Part shown: positions 34,881-46,857 of the stretch, piece by piece | Layout: each line of letters starts with the position of its first letter | Position numbering within the stretch: the first letter of the stretch is position 1 | NCBI GenBank assembly: GCA_027625915.1 | Contig: JANTQA010000060.1 | Coordinates: 2,852,001-2,916,000 of the forward strand | Reading direction: 5' to 3' | DNA from: Anaeramoeba flamelloides | Lineage: Eukaryota > Metamonada > Anaeramoebidae | DNA: 64,000 bases | Program-made: the position numbers and the translations under genes | Notes under the pieces: generated by a model | Told to the model about the DNA's origin: nothing | The model's input: the letters and a program-made list of their open reading frames with translations, nothing else | Databases searched by the model: none

Positions 34881-35422
34881 AACTTAATTCCATTAATTTG
34901 GACACAGTTTAAACAGTTGGAAAAATAACAATAACATGATTTACATCCAATTGGAAAATAATTTTAATTCAACAAACTATTTCATTTTTTGTCTTTTTTG
35001 TTTTTGTTTCCTTTTCTTTTTTTCAGTTACTTAATCGGTTTAGTTAGACCTGAAAATTTTTGATAGATGGTTGATAGATGGTTACAGTTGAGTATCTTAA
35101 ATTGAAAAATCCACATACAACCGGTGCATGGTATCTTATCATTTGATAGATCAACCATTGTTGGTGTAATTTTAACAAATCTACCAATATATTTTTTGTT
35201 CAAACTCTTTCATTTCAGCTCGTTTCATTTTTTTTTGGACACACTTGTTTTGATTTGAGTTTATATTGTTTTCTTATATTTGGATGAAAATGATTACTTA
35301 AAAAACCATTAATACTATGTTACTTAAATATGGTTTTATATTAAGTTTGGAAAAATATCATAAATTGAGTTTTTGTTTCCCTATTTTTGATTTTAGATGA
35401 GTCCAAATTTTTGGAATGGGGT
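34881..35422. mobile_element. mariner-type MITE, copy A (nested)
   Basis: Flanked by TA on both sides, with ends AACTTAATTCC and GGAATGGGGT. It is the reverse complement of 40916-41460 throughout, for example TGATAAGATACCAT-type, GTTAAAATTACACCAACAA-type and AACGAGCT-type blocks. It has no coding capacity. Confidence 0.72.
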
Positions 35423-35792
35423 TAAAGTTTTTTTTTTTTTGGGAGAAGATAATTTCAGATTCTTAGAATAAAACTTATAACTATTTTGTGATTTAAACTT
35501 TGATAAAATATAATCATATTCACTTCTCATATTCCACCAAACCCAACGATTTAAAAGCCTAACAATTTATAATTTGACTTAATTATTCTAATTTTGGAAT
35601 CTTCTAGCTATTTAAGTCCCATTTATGTTTCCTTTTATGATTCTCTCAATTGTAATATTGCTGTTCTTTTTAAACAAAATCCATTAATCCTAAATGTCAC
35701 TGATAAAAAAATCTTTCTAATTGCTTTATGTTGCCAGGATTAAAAAAATCTCAAAAATAATGAAAAAATAAAAAATGAAAAATCTTAAATGC

Positions 35793-35881
35793 CACAATAG
35801 AATGTTAAGAGAAGAATAAAAGATAAGTCATTCAACATTCAAAACACTATTTTAAGCAATTCAACTCAACATTCTATTGTG
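35793..35881. repeat. 89-bp hairpin with perfect 14-bp arms
   Basis: CACAATAGAATGTT at 35793 and AACATTCTATTGTG at 35868 are perfect inverted repeats inside the TTAA element. This may be a tiny nested element or a structural part of its host. Confidence 0.6.
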
Positions 35882-36159
35882 AAAATTTCTTTGAGACTTT
35901 GAAAAAAAAATTTAAAAAATCTAATGAATGAAGTACTTTAAATAATAAAAATCAAGGAGGTATAACCAGACTAAAAAAAGTTATTTTCTGATCCTCTTGA
36001 GAAATTGCAAAAAAGTGAAAAATTTTTCTTTACCGTGGCTACTCCCTTAAGAAACGATATAAAATCTCCTCTAAAAATATATTTATTTTTCTATCACATT
36101 AGGATAATATTTTTCATATCAACTCATTAATGGAAAAATATTTATAATATAAGTTTTCT

Positions 36160-37060
36160 TATTCTCATATTCTTAGATTTAAAAATCTATATCAACATCA
36201 AAATTTGATATTGAAAAAATTTTACGGTAGCCTTGGAACAGCTGTAATCTTGGAGTAAATTATTATATCATTTTAAAATAGTAGAATTTTGAAACAACTA
36301 ATCTAGATTCCAAGACAAATTTAATCTGGGTATATACAACTTTGGAGACTGGGTTTTGATGACTCATACTTTAAATTTATCTCAAAATTCAGATTGTTTT
36401 TCTGAAATTCTTGAATTTTTTTATTAATACAATGTACTATTGTCAAAAAGGATATGTCCCAAAATGTTTAGTGAGTGTTCAAAACAAAAAACGTGTTTTT
36501 TTGTTATGAAAGAACTATACATTAACCGAAAAAAGGTACTGAAAATAAACCATGAGTAAATATGGTACTACTTTCTTTAAGTTCATTATTTCAAAATAAA
36601 TTCTAAAAATGAAGGATCAAATTTGAAAATTTATCTCCAAAAAAAGAGTAAATTTTTGATCGACTTTTTATCAAAAAAAAACAAAAAAATTCAAAAAAGC
36701 AAAGAATATTTGGAAAAATTTTCATCAAATTGCTTTCGAAATTAAAAATTTACTAAAAATGTCAAGGATTTTACCTTCAAAATTAATTTGAACTTAGGTA
36801 TACTATTTGGTAGTCAATTGGATGTTACATTGGAACAAGAAGAAAAAAAAACTGATTATATTTTGAAATAAGGATGATAGTGGTTGGGAAAGGATTATTT
36901 TGATCACTTACATTTTTAATTGTTGATTCCATCACCAAAAAGTATTATTAAACTTATCAATTCTTTAGAGACATTTGAACTATGGATCACTAATGTGTTT
37001 TACATTCAATAACAACAAATTTTCATTTTGGGGTTCTCTGTGTTATACTTTAATATCTGA
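36160..37060. repeat. TTAA MITE family 1, copy d (fragmented)
   Basis: 36282-36435 aligns with 13765-13910, and 36890-37030 with 13905-14010, including GAGACATTTGAACTATGGA and TTCAATAACAACA. The 450 bp between them have no counterpart and may be another insertion. The ends are not clear. Confidence 0.45.
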
Positions 37061-37309
37061 AAGGGATAAAAATATTTATTTTCAAAAGTTAAAAAAAAAA
37101 GTAAAACTGTGAGATTCAAGTAAAAAGTATCAAACAGTTTTGAGAAATTTCTAGATATTTCTTTTCAAAATTGTTATAATCTCTAGATTTAACAAATAAA
37201 AACAATAAGATTATTGTTTAAATACTCTAACAAATCAGGTCGAGAACTTTATTTCATCTAATAAAAAAAACAGGATAATTCGCAACTTTTTTTTATATAA
37301 TTCTGTTGA

Positions 37310-37585
37310 AATAAAAAATAAGGGTTATTTACGAATGGATTGAAAAAGCCCACTTTACACAAAGAGATTGGTCTTTTGTCGTTTTTAAACACAACATTCA
37401 TCCATATAAAAACTTTGTTTTTACGTTTTTTGGGTTTGAAGGGAAAAATTTTTCACTTGCAAATTCTTAATTTATTCTCAATTAATATTGAACATTTAAC
37501 CTCATTTGTGAATAAGCAATCAGAAAACGGATTTCATTGGGTCACTGTATTAGAGGTTCGTGAGACTATTATGAGCTGAAAATAT
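37310..37585 (+). pseudogene. possible decayed Tc1-type transposase fragment
   Basis: In one frame IYEWIEKAHFTQRDWSFVVF, followed by FTFFGFEGKNFSLA, resembles the first-Asp block of Tc1 transposases (W...W..VIFSDE then F.L.G.DG). The Asp itself is not present, and the frame shifts soon after. A 79-codon frame in another phase also covers it. Weak support. Confidence 0.35.
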
Positions 37586-38240
37586 TTAATATTGTTTAAT
37601 TCTGATTAAAAAGTTATAAAAACCCAAAATTGCTATGAGAATTGTTTTTTTTTGGTTCAGGTAAAACCAATTAAGAAAAGAAAAAGGTATGTTATTATCG
37701 TTCAAACACTAAATGCCTTCAAAATCTAAATAAAAACCAAAATATATATCGATAAAAAACAAACTTAAAATCTGAATCAGATGGATTATTGTAACAAATT
37801 TCGAAAAACAATAGTTACCTTTTAAGAAAGTTTAAAACCCCAAAATACATGTTATGTTACAGGTTGTAAATTAAAAAAGTTCACATTTCTATTAATTTCT
37901 TCATAAATTAGACAAAATTTTCCTTTAAAATTTCCCTAAAAAGGTTAAAAAAAAAAATCTGAAAATATTTACACAACTGGAATTTTTTAATCAAATCTTG
38001 TTTCTATTTTGATTTTGATTTTGATCGTTGATTTTGAGATTAATGCTGAAAGTTAATTATAGTATTTGGATTTTTTTGGAAAAGGTAAAAAGTAAAGTGT
38101 ATTCAATTTCTTTTTCAATTCACAATTGATGGTGGATTTGGAGAAAAAATTATAAAGAAAAATAAGAAATAAATGGTGAAAATTCCTTCAATCTTGGGTT
38201 TATTATTTTTTCATATTTTTTAATTATTAACTTTTTTAAA
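37586..38240. other. upstream region of the G-alpha gene
   Basis: AT-rich; no TATA-like or other promoter element can be singled out in this composition. Confidence 0.4.
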
Positions 38241-41200
38241 ATGGGCTGTTTGATGAACAAAAAAACAAAAAAACGAATCGCAACGCGTGAACAAGGTATT
38301 GATGAAATGATACGCAAAGATCAAGAAATAATGGACAAGGAATCCAAGCTACTTTTACTTGGTTTGTGAAAATAATTTGCAACAATATTTTTTTTTTCTT
38401 TTAACCCCAACAAACAATAATTTAAATTTTTTCTAACCGACTCTTGCTATTATAAAAATTTCAACAAACAAAAACAAACAAACAAAAGGACCTGGAGAAA
38501 GTGGGAAGTCAACCATTTTAAAACAAATCCAAGTCATCCATAAGAAAAAATTTGATGATCCTGAAGAAAGAAAGAAATATAGGCTTGTGGTGTTTGACAA
38601 TGTTGTCCATTCAATCCAGTCTTTGGTCACTGCTTCAACCCGTTTCAATAATGAGATCACAAATGTGTCTGAAAGTGAGATTGAAGAAATATGCAATTTA
38701 GAGAACGATGTAAAATACTTTACCAAAGAGCAAGCCAATTTGATTCAAAAAATTTGGGAAAGTGAGTCCATACAAGAGACGTACCTTCAAAGGAACAAAT
38801 TCCATTTGTTTGATTCTGCAAAATTGTAAGTTATTTCATTCTTGCTTTGAAAAAAAAATTTTTAAATTTGAATGTTTTTGAGAAAAGCGAAAATATTTTC
38901 CTTTTCTTCTTTTTTCGTTTTTTTTTTCCTTCCAAGTGTAAAAATTAAAATTGTTCATCTCTTTCTTTTTTTAGAGTGCTTCCTTTTCATTCTTTGGATT
39001 GTGAGATTTTTTTATTGTGAGTTGGCAATTCAAAAGGAAACGAAACCCCGAGAATTGATAAATGAACGAGTGAAATTTACCCTCATTTTTGGTTCTAGTC
39101 ACTACTGTCGATTTTCTTCAAACTCAGGAGTGGCTTACTCTCGAAAAATGATGGTGTTGAAAGAAGAATTCTTTTTGTTAAAAAAAAATAAAAAGAAATT
39201 AACGTAAAGATCCAAATGATTTCAATTTAGAAAATTCCAAATTTTTGAGATCTTACAAAAAACAAAAAAAACGATCATTTTTCTTGTTTAAAATTTCAAC
39301 ATGCTTTCAATTTCTTTGATTTTACGCAAGAAGTTTTTCTCATGTTAAAAAACTGATTCACTTTAATCTGTGATTCAACCTATCGTTGTTCTAAAAACCT
39401 TTCTTTGTTTGTAAAAGTAAAGATTTTTTTAATTTCTTTCTTCGTGCAGGCTCTTTTGAAAAATCCAAAAAGTTCAGATTTGGACTCTAAAATGTGCCGA
39501 ATAATTACACTTCAAAACTTTCATACGTGTTTTCAAAATTTAAAATAAATCGATTTCGACTTAAAATTGACTCTTGGCTAATGCTGTTAAAATAACCCTT
39601 TTAGAGTTGGTGGGCCCATGTTTCAAGAGAAAAGCTGTGTTTCTTTTTTATAGAAAGTATACACAACAAACGATCAAAGAAACCAATATCATATTTACTT
39701 TTTGTTTATTGTCGTTTTTTTTTTAATTGATTTAATGTGTAGATCTTTGAGAAAAAAAAAAGAAGCACAAAATCTATTTTGAAACACGCGTTTTGTCAAG
39801 TAGGCACGAGTTATTTTGCCAATATTAACCATTCATAAATTAAGATGAAATCAAATTTTTTTACTTTTAAAAAAAAATTATAACTGTAATAACAAAACTT
39901 AAAGTGCCTGTGTATGTGTAAAAACAAAAACCCAAGAGTTTTGCATTTTTTTTTTTTTATAAATTCTACTCAAAAGTTCTTTTCCCAATTTTTTTCCAAA
40001 ATAATTAGGATTAAAATAAAAACAAATAAAGAAAAAAATATCATTTAAAGATCTCAAATACAAAACAAAAGTTACTAGGAACGGAATAATAAACACTTGG
40101 AATTACAATTAAATTAGATCTTGACCCATACAATAAAAAATATTATTTTTCCACAGTTTTACTTTTTTATTTTGCTCGATTTTTTTAAGATACGTAATTG
40201 TTTTGGAATTTTTTTTTATTGCAAGACCCATAGCTGCTAAATAAATTCGTGTCATTCAATTCAGTTCCAAAAAAAAATTTTGTTTCTTTAATTTTTCTTT
40301 TCCGAATTTAAAATTCTTTCTTATCTTTTCTTTTCTTTTTGAAAAAATTTCAACTTGTGTTTTGTTGTGTTTGAAAAATTCTTCCATTAATAAATCTAGC
40401 AATAATGAATCCCCCTCCCCCCCCTTTTTTTTTAATTCCCCCTTTTAATTCTCTGAATTTTTTGACCAATTTACTTATTAAAATAAAGATCGCTGTTTTT
40501 TTTTCTTGAAAAAAGACATAAAAATAAATAATTTTCAAAATCAGGATTTTTTCTTTTTATACACAAAATACTCCTTTAAATTTCAAATATCAGTATTTTT
40601 CATTGGCTTTGATCCCAATAATAGTAAATTGGAACAAATTTTCACTAATATACCAATTGATTTTATTTTAAGAGAAGTAAACTTCCTATTTTTCTTTAAA
40701 GGGGAAATAAATAAACAGTATTTTTAAAGGAAAACCAGTAAGAAAAAAAAAATAGAGATAATATATTTTTCATTTATTTAAAAACTAAAGATTTCAAGTT
40801 ATTCACACATGAAAAGAATAAGGGGTTTTTAGCAATTCTAAATCACTTTTAAAATAAAAAATGAAACCTCTAATTCTACAAATTACTTTTGAATATATAT
40901 ATATATATATATATAAACTTCATTCCAAAAATTTGAATATAATCAAAATCAAAAATAGAAAAAAAAAAATCTCTAATTTTTTGTATTTTTACAAAATATA
41001 ATATAAAATAACATCTATTTACCTAGTATTAATATTTTTATATGTAACACCTTTTATTCAAATAAAATAAAAAAAATAGCACAAAAAAATAAAAATCTAT
41101 ATGTCCAAAATAATAAAACGAGCTAAAAAAAAAAATTGTATTGGTGACTTTGTTAAAATTCCACCAACAATTATTGATCGATCAAACGATAAGATACCAT

Positions 41201-44091
41201 CAACTAATCTTTTGTTATTTTTCGATAAAACTAAACTCAACTTTAACCTAAAATCAAACGTTCAAAAAAAAAATTTGTAGATCTAACGAAACAGATTAAA
41301 TGTATTTGAAAAAAAAAAAAATGAAAACAAAACAGAAAAGATAAAAAAAACATCAAAATATTTTGAAAAAATCAAAAATTATTTGCAAATAGAATGAAAA
41401 TGTAATATTTTGTTATTCTTTAAACTGTTTTGACTGTGTCCATAATTCTGTAATGTAGTTTATAAAAGAAAAAAACAATAAAGAGAAAAAAATAAATTAG
41501 AGAAAAGAGAGTGAAAGAAAGCAAGTCAGCCTAATAATGGGATTTTATGATTTTTAAAAAAAGATTTTAATTGAGATCAAATAAAAAAATCGCTTGAAAA
41601 TTCATAATTATTAGCAAAAGACACCATGTAAAGAGACAATCCTTTTTATTAATGGCGTTGGTAATTTTTTCTTTTACTTTTTTAATTTTTTTTTTTTGTA
41701 AATGTTCCTCTTTTTCAAACCAAAATCCCCAAAAATATTTTATTTCCGATAATTGGTTTGATTTTAGAAATATTTAAACAACCTTTGGGTTCATTCCAAA
41801 TTCTTGGATAATTTTATAAATTATTATCAATTTTTTCTCAATTTCTGGAATAGGACCTTCCATTATTAAAATCAAGTCATCTGTAAAACTTTGAACATGA
41901 TGAACCAAATCTTTTATTTTTTAAATTAAGAAATGACTGATAAATCCAAACATCAAAGTGGAAAGAGGATTCCCTTGAAAAACTTTTATTAATTCTTTTT
42001 TATAATATTTTTATAACCAAATTTTGATTTTTTCATTTCATATATATTTCTCGAGAGCATAGCGAACTAATATATGGCTAATCGTGTCATGGTATTTTTT
42101 AATATGGATTGTTAACAATATAAAATTCTTTATTTTTATCTTTCATTTTTTTAAGTTCAAAGAACAAATTTAGTATAACTATTCTTGTATCTATTTTTTT
42201 TTTAAAAAAAAGCCGAATTGTGAATCTGATACTAGATTCCAAGATTTTTATACGATCCCTTTATAGATAAGTTTTAGAAAAAATCTTGATAAAGTGTATT
42301 ATTAATTGAGACTGGTATATAATTTAAAGGAATTCGTCCATCTCCAGCTTTATGTGTAAATAAAATATTTCTTTCTTTAATAAATTTAATTATTTCTTCA
42401 TTTGGATTATCAACCCAGTGTAAATATATTTTGTTGAACATTTTTTAAAAAAAGAAGATATTCTTTTTCATTCTTTTTTTTAGCTTTTAATTTGTAAAAT
42501 TGAATTTTATCAAAATCTTTAACTGATTCATTTTTTTGATATTTTATTAATTCATAAATCTTTATTAAGGAAAAAAACATCTTTCATTACCCATTGGTTT
42601 TAAATCTTTAAATTTTTTAACATAATATTCTTTTATTAATTTTATGTTGGTGTTTTTACTAATTTTTTTACAACAATCGAACGAATTATTTTCTAAATTT
42701 TTCGTATTTTATTCAATTTTTGTTGAAGATTTTTTAATTTTTTTTTTAATTTCCAATATTTTTGATTAAATTCAAATCCAATATTAATTTGATTTCTTTA
42801 TTTATACCATTTTTTGAGTTTAATTTTTTGAACAATATAGATTAGTTTTTGGCCTAATAATAAATTTTTAATTAAATTAAAAATTCTTTGTTTTCTTGAT
42901 TAATTTTATACACTTCTCCTTTCTTTTTGTAAAAATACTTTTTAGAATTTTTTTAAAATTGTTTTTATTTAATATTTTAATTTTCAAATAATTCGTTAAA
43001 GTTTCTCTGAAATTAAAAAGGAATTTTAATGTGATAATTTTTTTTTTTTTTGATTCACCATTTGGAACTTTAAAAAAAAAATTATTTCTTATTGCGTTGT
43101 GGTCACTTAATTCATTATATATACTTTTTGATTTTTTTTGTTAATTGAATTTTGTGATTTGTTATTAAAAAATCATTATTATGGCTTGGTTTATTATTAT
43201 CGATTATTAATTTTTTTTTGGTTAATACTTTTTTGTATTTCATTTTTCTTTTTTTTACAATCTTCCACCAAATTACAACATCATGAAATTGTTATTTTTC
43301 TCATAAAATCAGTTAAAATATTCAATTCTGCATATTTTAAAAATAATTTATTTTCTTCTATTATTTAAAATAAATTAATATCAAAAAATGTTTCATAGAA
43401 TATTAATAAGTTATTTCTAAAATTTATTCCAATATTAATAACAATAAATAAAAAAAAAATTATCAACTCTTTCCAAATTATAAAAAGTTTTTTAGATAAT
43501 ATCGAAAGAATTACAGAACAAGATTATATACCAACTGTGAAAGATATTATTCAGTCAAGATCGCGAACAACAGGGATTTTTGATGTTGACTTTAATTATG
43601 GTGATATAAAATTCCGGTTATCTGATGTAGGTGGGCAAAGAAATGAAAGAAGGAAATGGATCCATTGCTTCCAAGGCGTAACAGCAGTTTTGTTTGTTGT
43701 CTCTTTAAACGAATACGACGAAAAATTATTTGAAGACAGCAATGTCAGTAGAATGGAAGAATCTTTATTATTGTTTGACGAGATTTGTAATTCAAGATGG
43801 TTCATAGATACACCAATAATTTTACTTTTAAATAAAAATGATTTATTTGAAGAGAAAATCAAAACAAAAGATCTTAATGTTTGCTTTGAAGATTATGGAG
43901 GTGGCTGTGATTATGATAATGCTCTTAAATTTATAAGAGAGAAATTTCTTTCCCTTAATCTACGATCAAAAACAAAAGAAATTCATGTAAGGGAAATGTG
44001 CGCAACAGACACAGATAACATTGACGATGTTTTTGAAACTATTAAAGAGATCGTCTCGACAGATCAAAAAAAAAATATTTCAAATCTTTAA
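38241..44091 (+). CDS. heterotrimeric G-protein alpha subunit, 3 exons
   Basis: Exons are 38241-38361, 38489-38825 and 43488-44091. They join in phase to 353 residues, the usual length. The start MGC fits N-myristoylation at Gly2 and palmitoylation at Cys3. P-loop GPGESGKST is at residues 41-49; switch I RSRTTG has the GTPase Arg177 and Thr180; DVGGQRNERRKWIHCF has Gln203; NKND is at 268-271; CATDT is at 324-328. The helical domain spans most of exon 2. All catalytic residues are present, so it should be an active signalling GTPase. The C-terminus NISNL lacks the Cys that pertussis toxin modifies. Intron 1 sits inside the P-loop Gly codon; intron 2 is 4.66 kb and contains a MITE and an antisense LINE. 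The subfamily cannot be given from motifs alone. Confidence 0.95.
38826..40915. other. first part of G-alpha intron 2
   Basis: AT-rich. Short open frames here (for example 38872-39207) show no recognised domain. A C-rich tract (40411-40445) stands out in the composition. Confidence 0.4.
40916..41460. mobile_element. mariner-type MITE, copy B, in G-alpha intron 2
   Basis: TA on both sides, ends AACTTCATTCC and TGTAATGTAGTT. It is the same family as 34881-35422 in the opposite orientation. Confidence 0.7.
41690..43440 (-). mobile_element. decayed LINE, antisense, in G-alpha intron 2
   Basis: On the minus strand: the end of the endonuclease (YNELSDHNAIRNNF, near 43110), linker, an RT block HKAGDGRIPLNYIPVSIN near 42350, the active-site region FTDDLILIMEGP near 41880 and GMNPKVV near 41795. 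It lacks the start of the endonuclease and the C-terminal zinc region. Frames are broken many times. It ends about 50 bp before the acceptor of exon 3. Confidence 0.8.
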
Positions 44092-44213
44092 TCCAAATCT
44101 TTTTAAAGTTTTTTTTTATTTTTATTTTTATTTTGTCATATTGAATATTTTTTATTTTTATAAAATGTAACTTTTTTTCTCAAAAATGTTGCTGTATACA
44201 TCTTATTATAATA

Positions 44214-44249
<36 letters not shown>

Positions 44250-46248
44250 AATTGAGAAAATTAATAAAAACTAAATAATTACAAAAAACTTTTAAATTAT
44301 TTCCTTTAGTTTTATGAAATCAATTTTTTTTACTTATTACTTTTTAATTGAAATCTTTACATTATTGAAAAGAAAAAGGTTTGACCAGTACATATAAAAA
44401 AACCAAAAGAAGATCATGGAGTTTACCTTCAAAGGTGGGGTTTCCTGTGGTATAGAATTAAATATTAAAGTAGATGATATATTTGAACACGTATAATAAA
44501 AAGGGTGGATTTTATTTGAAACGGGGATTTTATATTATGGAAATTATATATTTATGATAACTGTAAAGTAATTATAAAAGACAAAGTTTGTTGTTTTATT
44601 ATAGCTACTTGAAATAGATGAAATAAAATTTACAACTGACTTTTGATAAATAAATTTAAATTTTGGAAAAAGAATTATAAAAATCAACAAGGTCCCAATT
44701 TAAGAAGGAAAAATCAAAAGTGATTGAGTTATGAATATTAAAATCTTTAAATTTAACAACAACCCGTTTAAAAAAATTGTTTTAAAAAGTTGCCTTGAAA
44801 TTTTTGTTCTATCTATTTAATAATAAACAGCAAAGTTACTTGGGGGTTAAGTCATAAACTACATATACTTGATATTATTAGAGAAATATTTCCACTTGAG
44901 GAACTAGTAACTCTTATTTATTTTTTTCTTAAATATAATAGAGTAATTATTTACACAAGGATATACTTAAACTCGATATGCAACCCCATTTATCAACTTT
45001 CGAGTGATGAGTTATCATTTTTAAAAGAGTTTATTTTTTCCCAATGAAATTTCCAGTCAAAAAATGCAGATCCGTTTTTGTTGGGTTTTTGGATCAAATT
45101 AAAATAAAAAAATTATAAACTTTTTTATTTTGAAGAAATCTTACTCTTAGTAATTTCTGAGAGTCTGCCTTGAACGAATAACCTTGAACCTTTCATATTT
45201 TTAAAATACAATAAAAAAATAAATCAATTATTAAATCCTTGAAGATTAAAAAAAATTGATAATTTATTTTATAAAAATATTTATCAAAATAATTGAAATT
45301 TAAAAGATTAGGTTAATTTTCTTTCTCAAATATCTTGAGTATAAAAAAGAAACTTTGAGTATTAAAATGAGTTATTTGATAATATCTATTATTTTTTTTA
45401 TTATTAGATATATGCATTTTAATATGTTTAATTTGTTGCAAAATCTTTAAAAAATTGAGAAATAATTTTAAAGTCGATTGATAAATTTAATCTTAGTCTT
45501 GTTAATAACCCACTAAAAAGATTATGATTGGGTTATTAATTATTGAATATTAATAAACAAATCAAAAAGTATTTCTAGGGATTATAAGTTGAATTTTCAA
45601 GGTTTTAAAAAAGTCTATTGGTAGAATTTTTAATCTGATGGTTTTTTTGTTATTTGTATTTTTTTTATTCAATAAAAAGAAATAATTGATTTGAACTGTT
45701 CTTTGAATCAAAATATATAATTTTTTCTAGTTTAAAATAATTCTTGTATTTTTTTAGAATAAAGTAGATTTTTTATACTGGGTTATTTTAGATCTTAGTG
45801 GTTTTATTAATATAGTGTATTTTGGTACCCTTACTTTTCGTACAATAAGATTTCAATCTTCTTTCAATTAAATTTATTTTTTTAAAATAATTCAGAAATA
45901 TTTTGAATTTTGAAATTTTTAAAAATGAGAAAAATAGGATCAAACTTTTAAAAACAATTTTAAAAATCTGAAAATAAGCTTTGAAAATAAGTCATATTTT
46001 GTAGTAATTATCAGATTTTTACACCATTTTTCAGTTACAACATGCTATATATTTCTTTGAATTTGCTATTAAATTTACTTGAAGATTTTTTTTTGTTTAT
46101 AATTCCCTTAATAAATGGATCAATTAAACCAATTTAAATTCAAAAATAAAAGTTGAATTTTGCAATTGAAAAATATCATTTTTTTTTATTTCGTTTTTTT
46201 CTTTGTTTAACTTTTTGGTCTATTGTAAAGATTTTAAATTAAAACAAA
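44092..46248. other. intergenic between G-alpha and the SAPS gene
   Basis: AT-rich with an (AT)n run at about 44217-44246. No gene, RNA or clear mobile element was recognised. Confidence 0.5.
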
Positions 46249-46815
46249 ATGTTTTGGTATGTTTTTATTCCTCATTTTTCTTTTAAGAAAAAAACAAAAA
46301 CAAAAAGAAAAAAAAATCAAAAACAAAAGAAATTTTTTTGGGTTGAATTTCATTTCTTTAAAAACTTAACACCCGTTTTACCATTTCTTTTTTTTAATAA
46401 CCAACAACAAAGGAGATTTAATTTTTCATTAAAATCAAAAATAGATGAGATCTTTGAAAAAGAAGAATTCACATTCCAGGATCTTTTAGACGAGGACGAG
46501 CTTCTTCAAGAATGCAGATATGGAAACAAAACGTTAATTGAATAGTAAGAAAAAATAACATAAAACCACTTTTATCTTGAGTTAATGCTCTTTGTGAACA
46601 ATTTGAAAACACTAATGTCCCAGAAAATCAATTAAAAATACTAAATAAAACTGTTTTTTTTATATTATTTAACCCTTTTCAAAAATTTACAATAGTATTT
46701 CAAAGAAAGAAATTGTAGAACAAACGATAAAATATCTTTTAGTTGAACCCGAAGATAAAAACGCTTCTGAAAAACTCAAATTTAAGTAATCACAATTTTT
46801 CACAGCTCGATCGTT

Positions 46816-46857
<42 letters not shown>

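Larger units (their letters stand above)
34673..36046. mobile_element. TTAA-flanked element (family 2) with nested MITEs
   Basis: TTAA lies at 34669-34672 and 36047-36050. The ends GGGAGTAGCTAC and GTGGCTACTCCC are inverted repeats. Without the mariner-type MITE at 34881-35422 it is about 830 bp, and it has no coding capacity. The ends resemble those of family 1 (GGGATTAGCG), so the two may use the same transposase. Confidence 0.75.

Noticed and set aside
38872-39207. 111-codon frame in G-alpha intron 2
   Set aside because: Aromatic-rich product of T-rich DNA without a domain; it begins just after the exon 2 donor, and G-alpha needs no residues there.
43596-43862. 88-codon minus-strand frame
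   Set aside because: Antisense of the conserved G-alpha exon 3.
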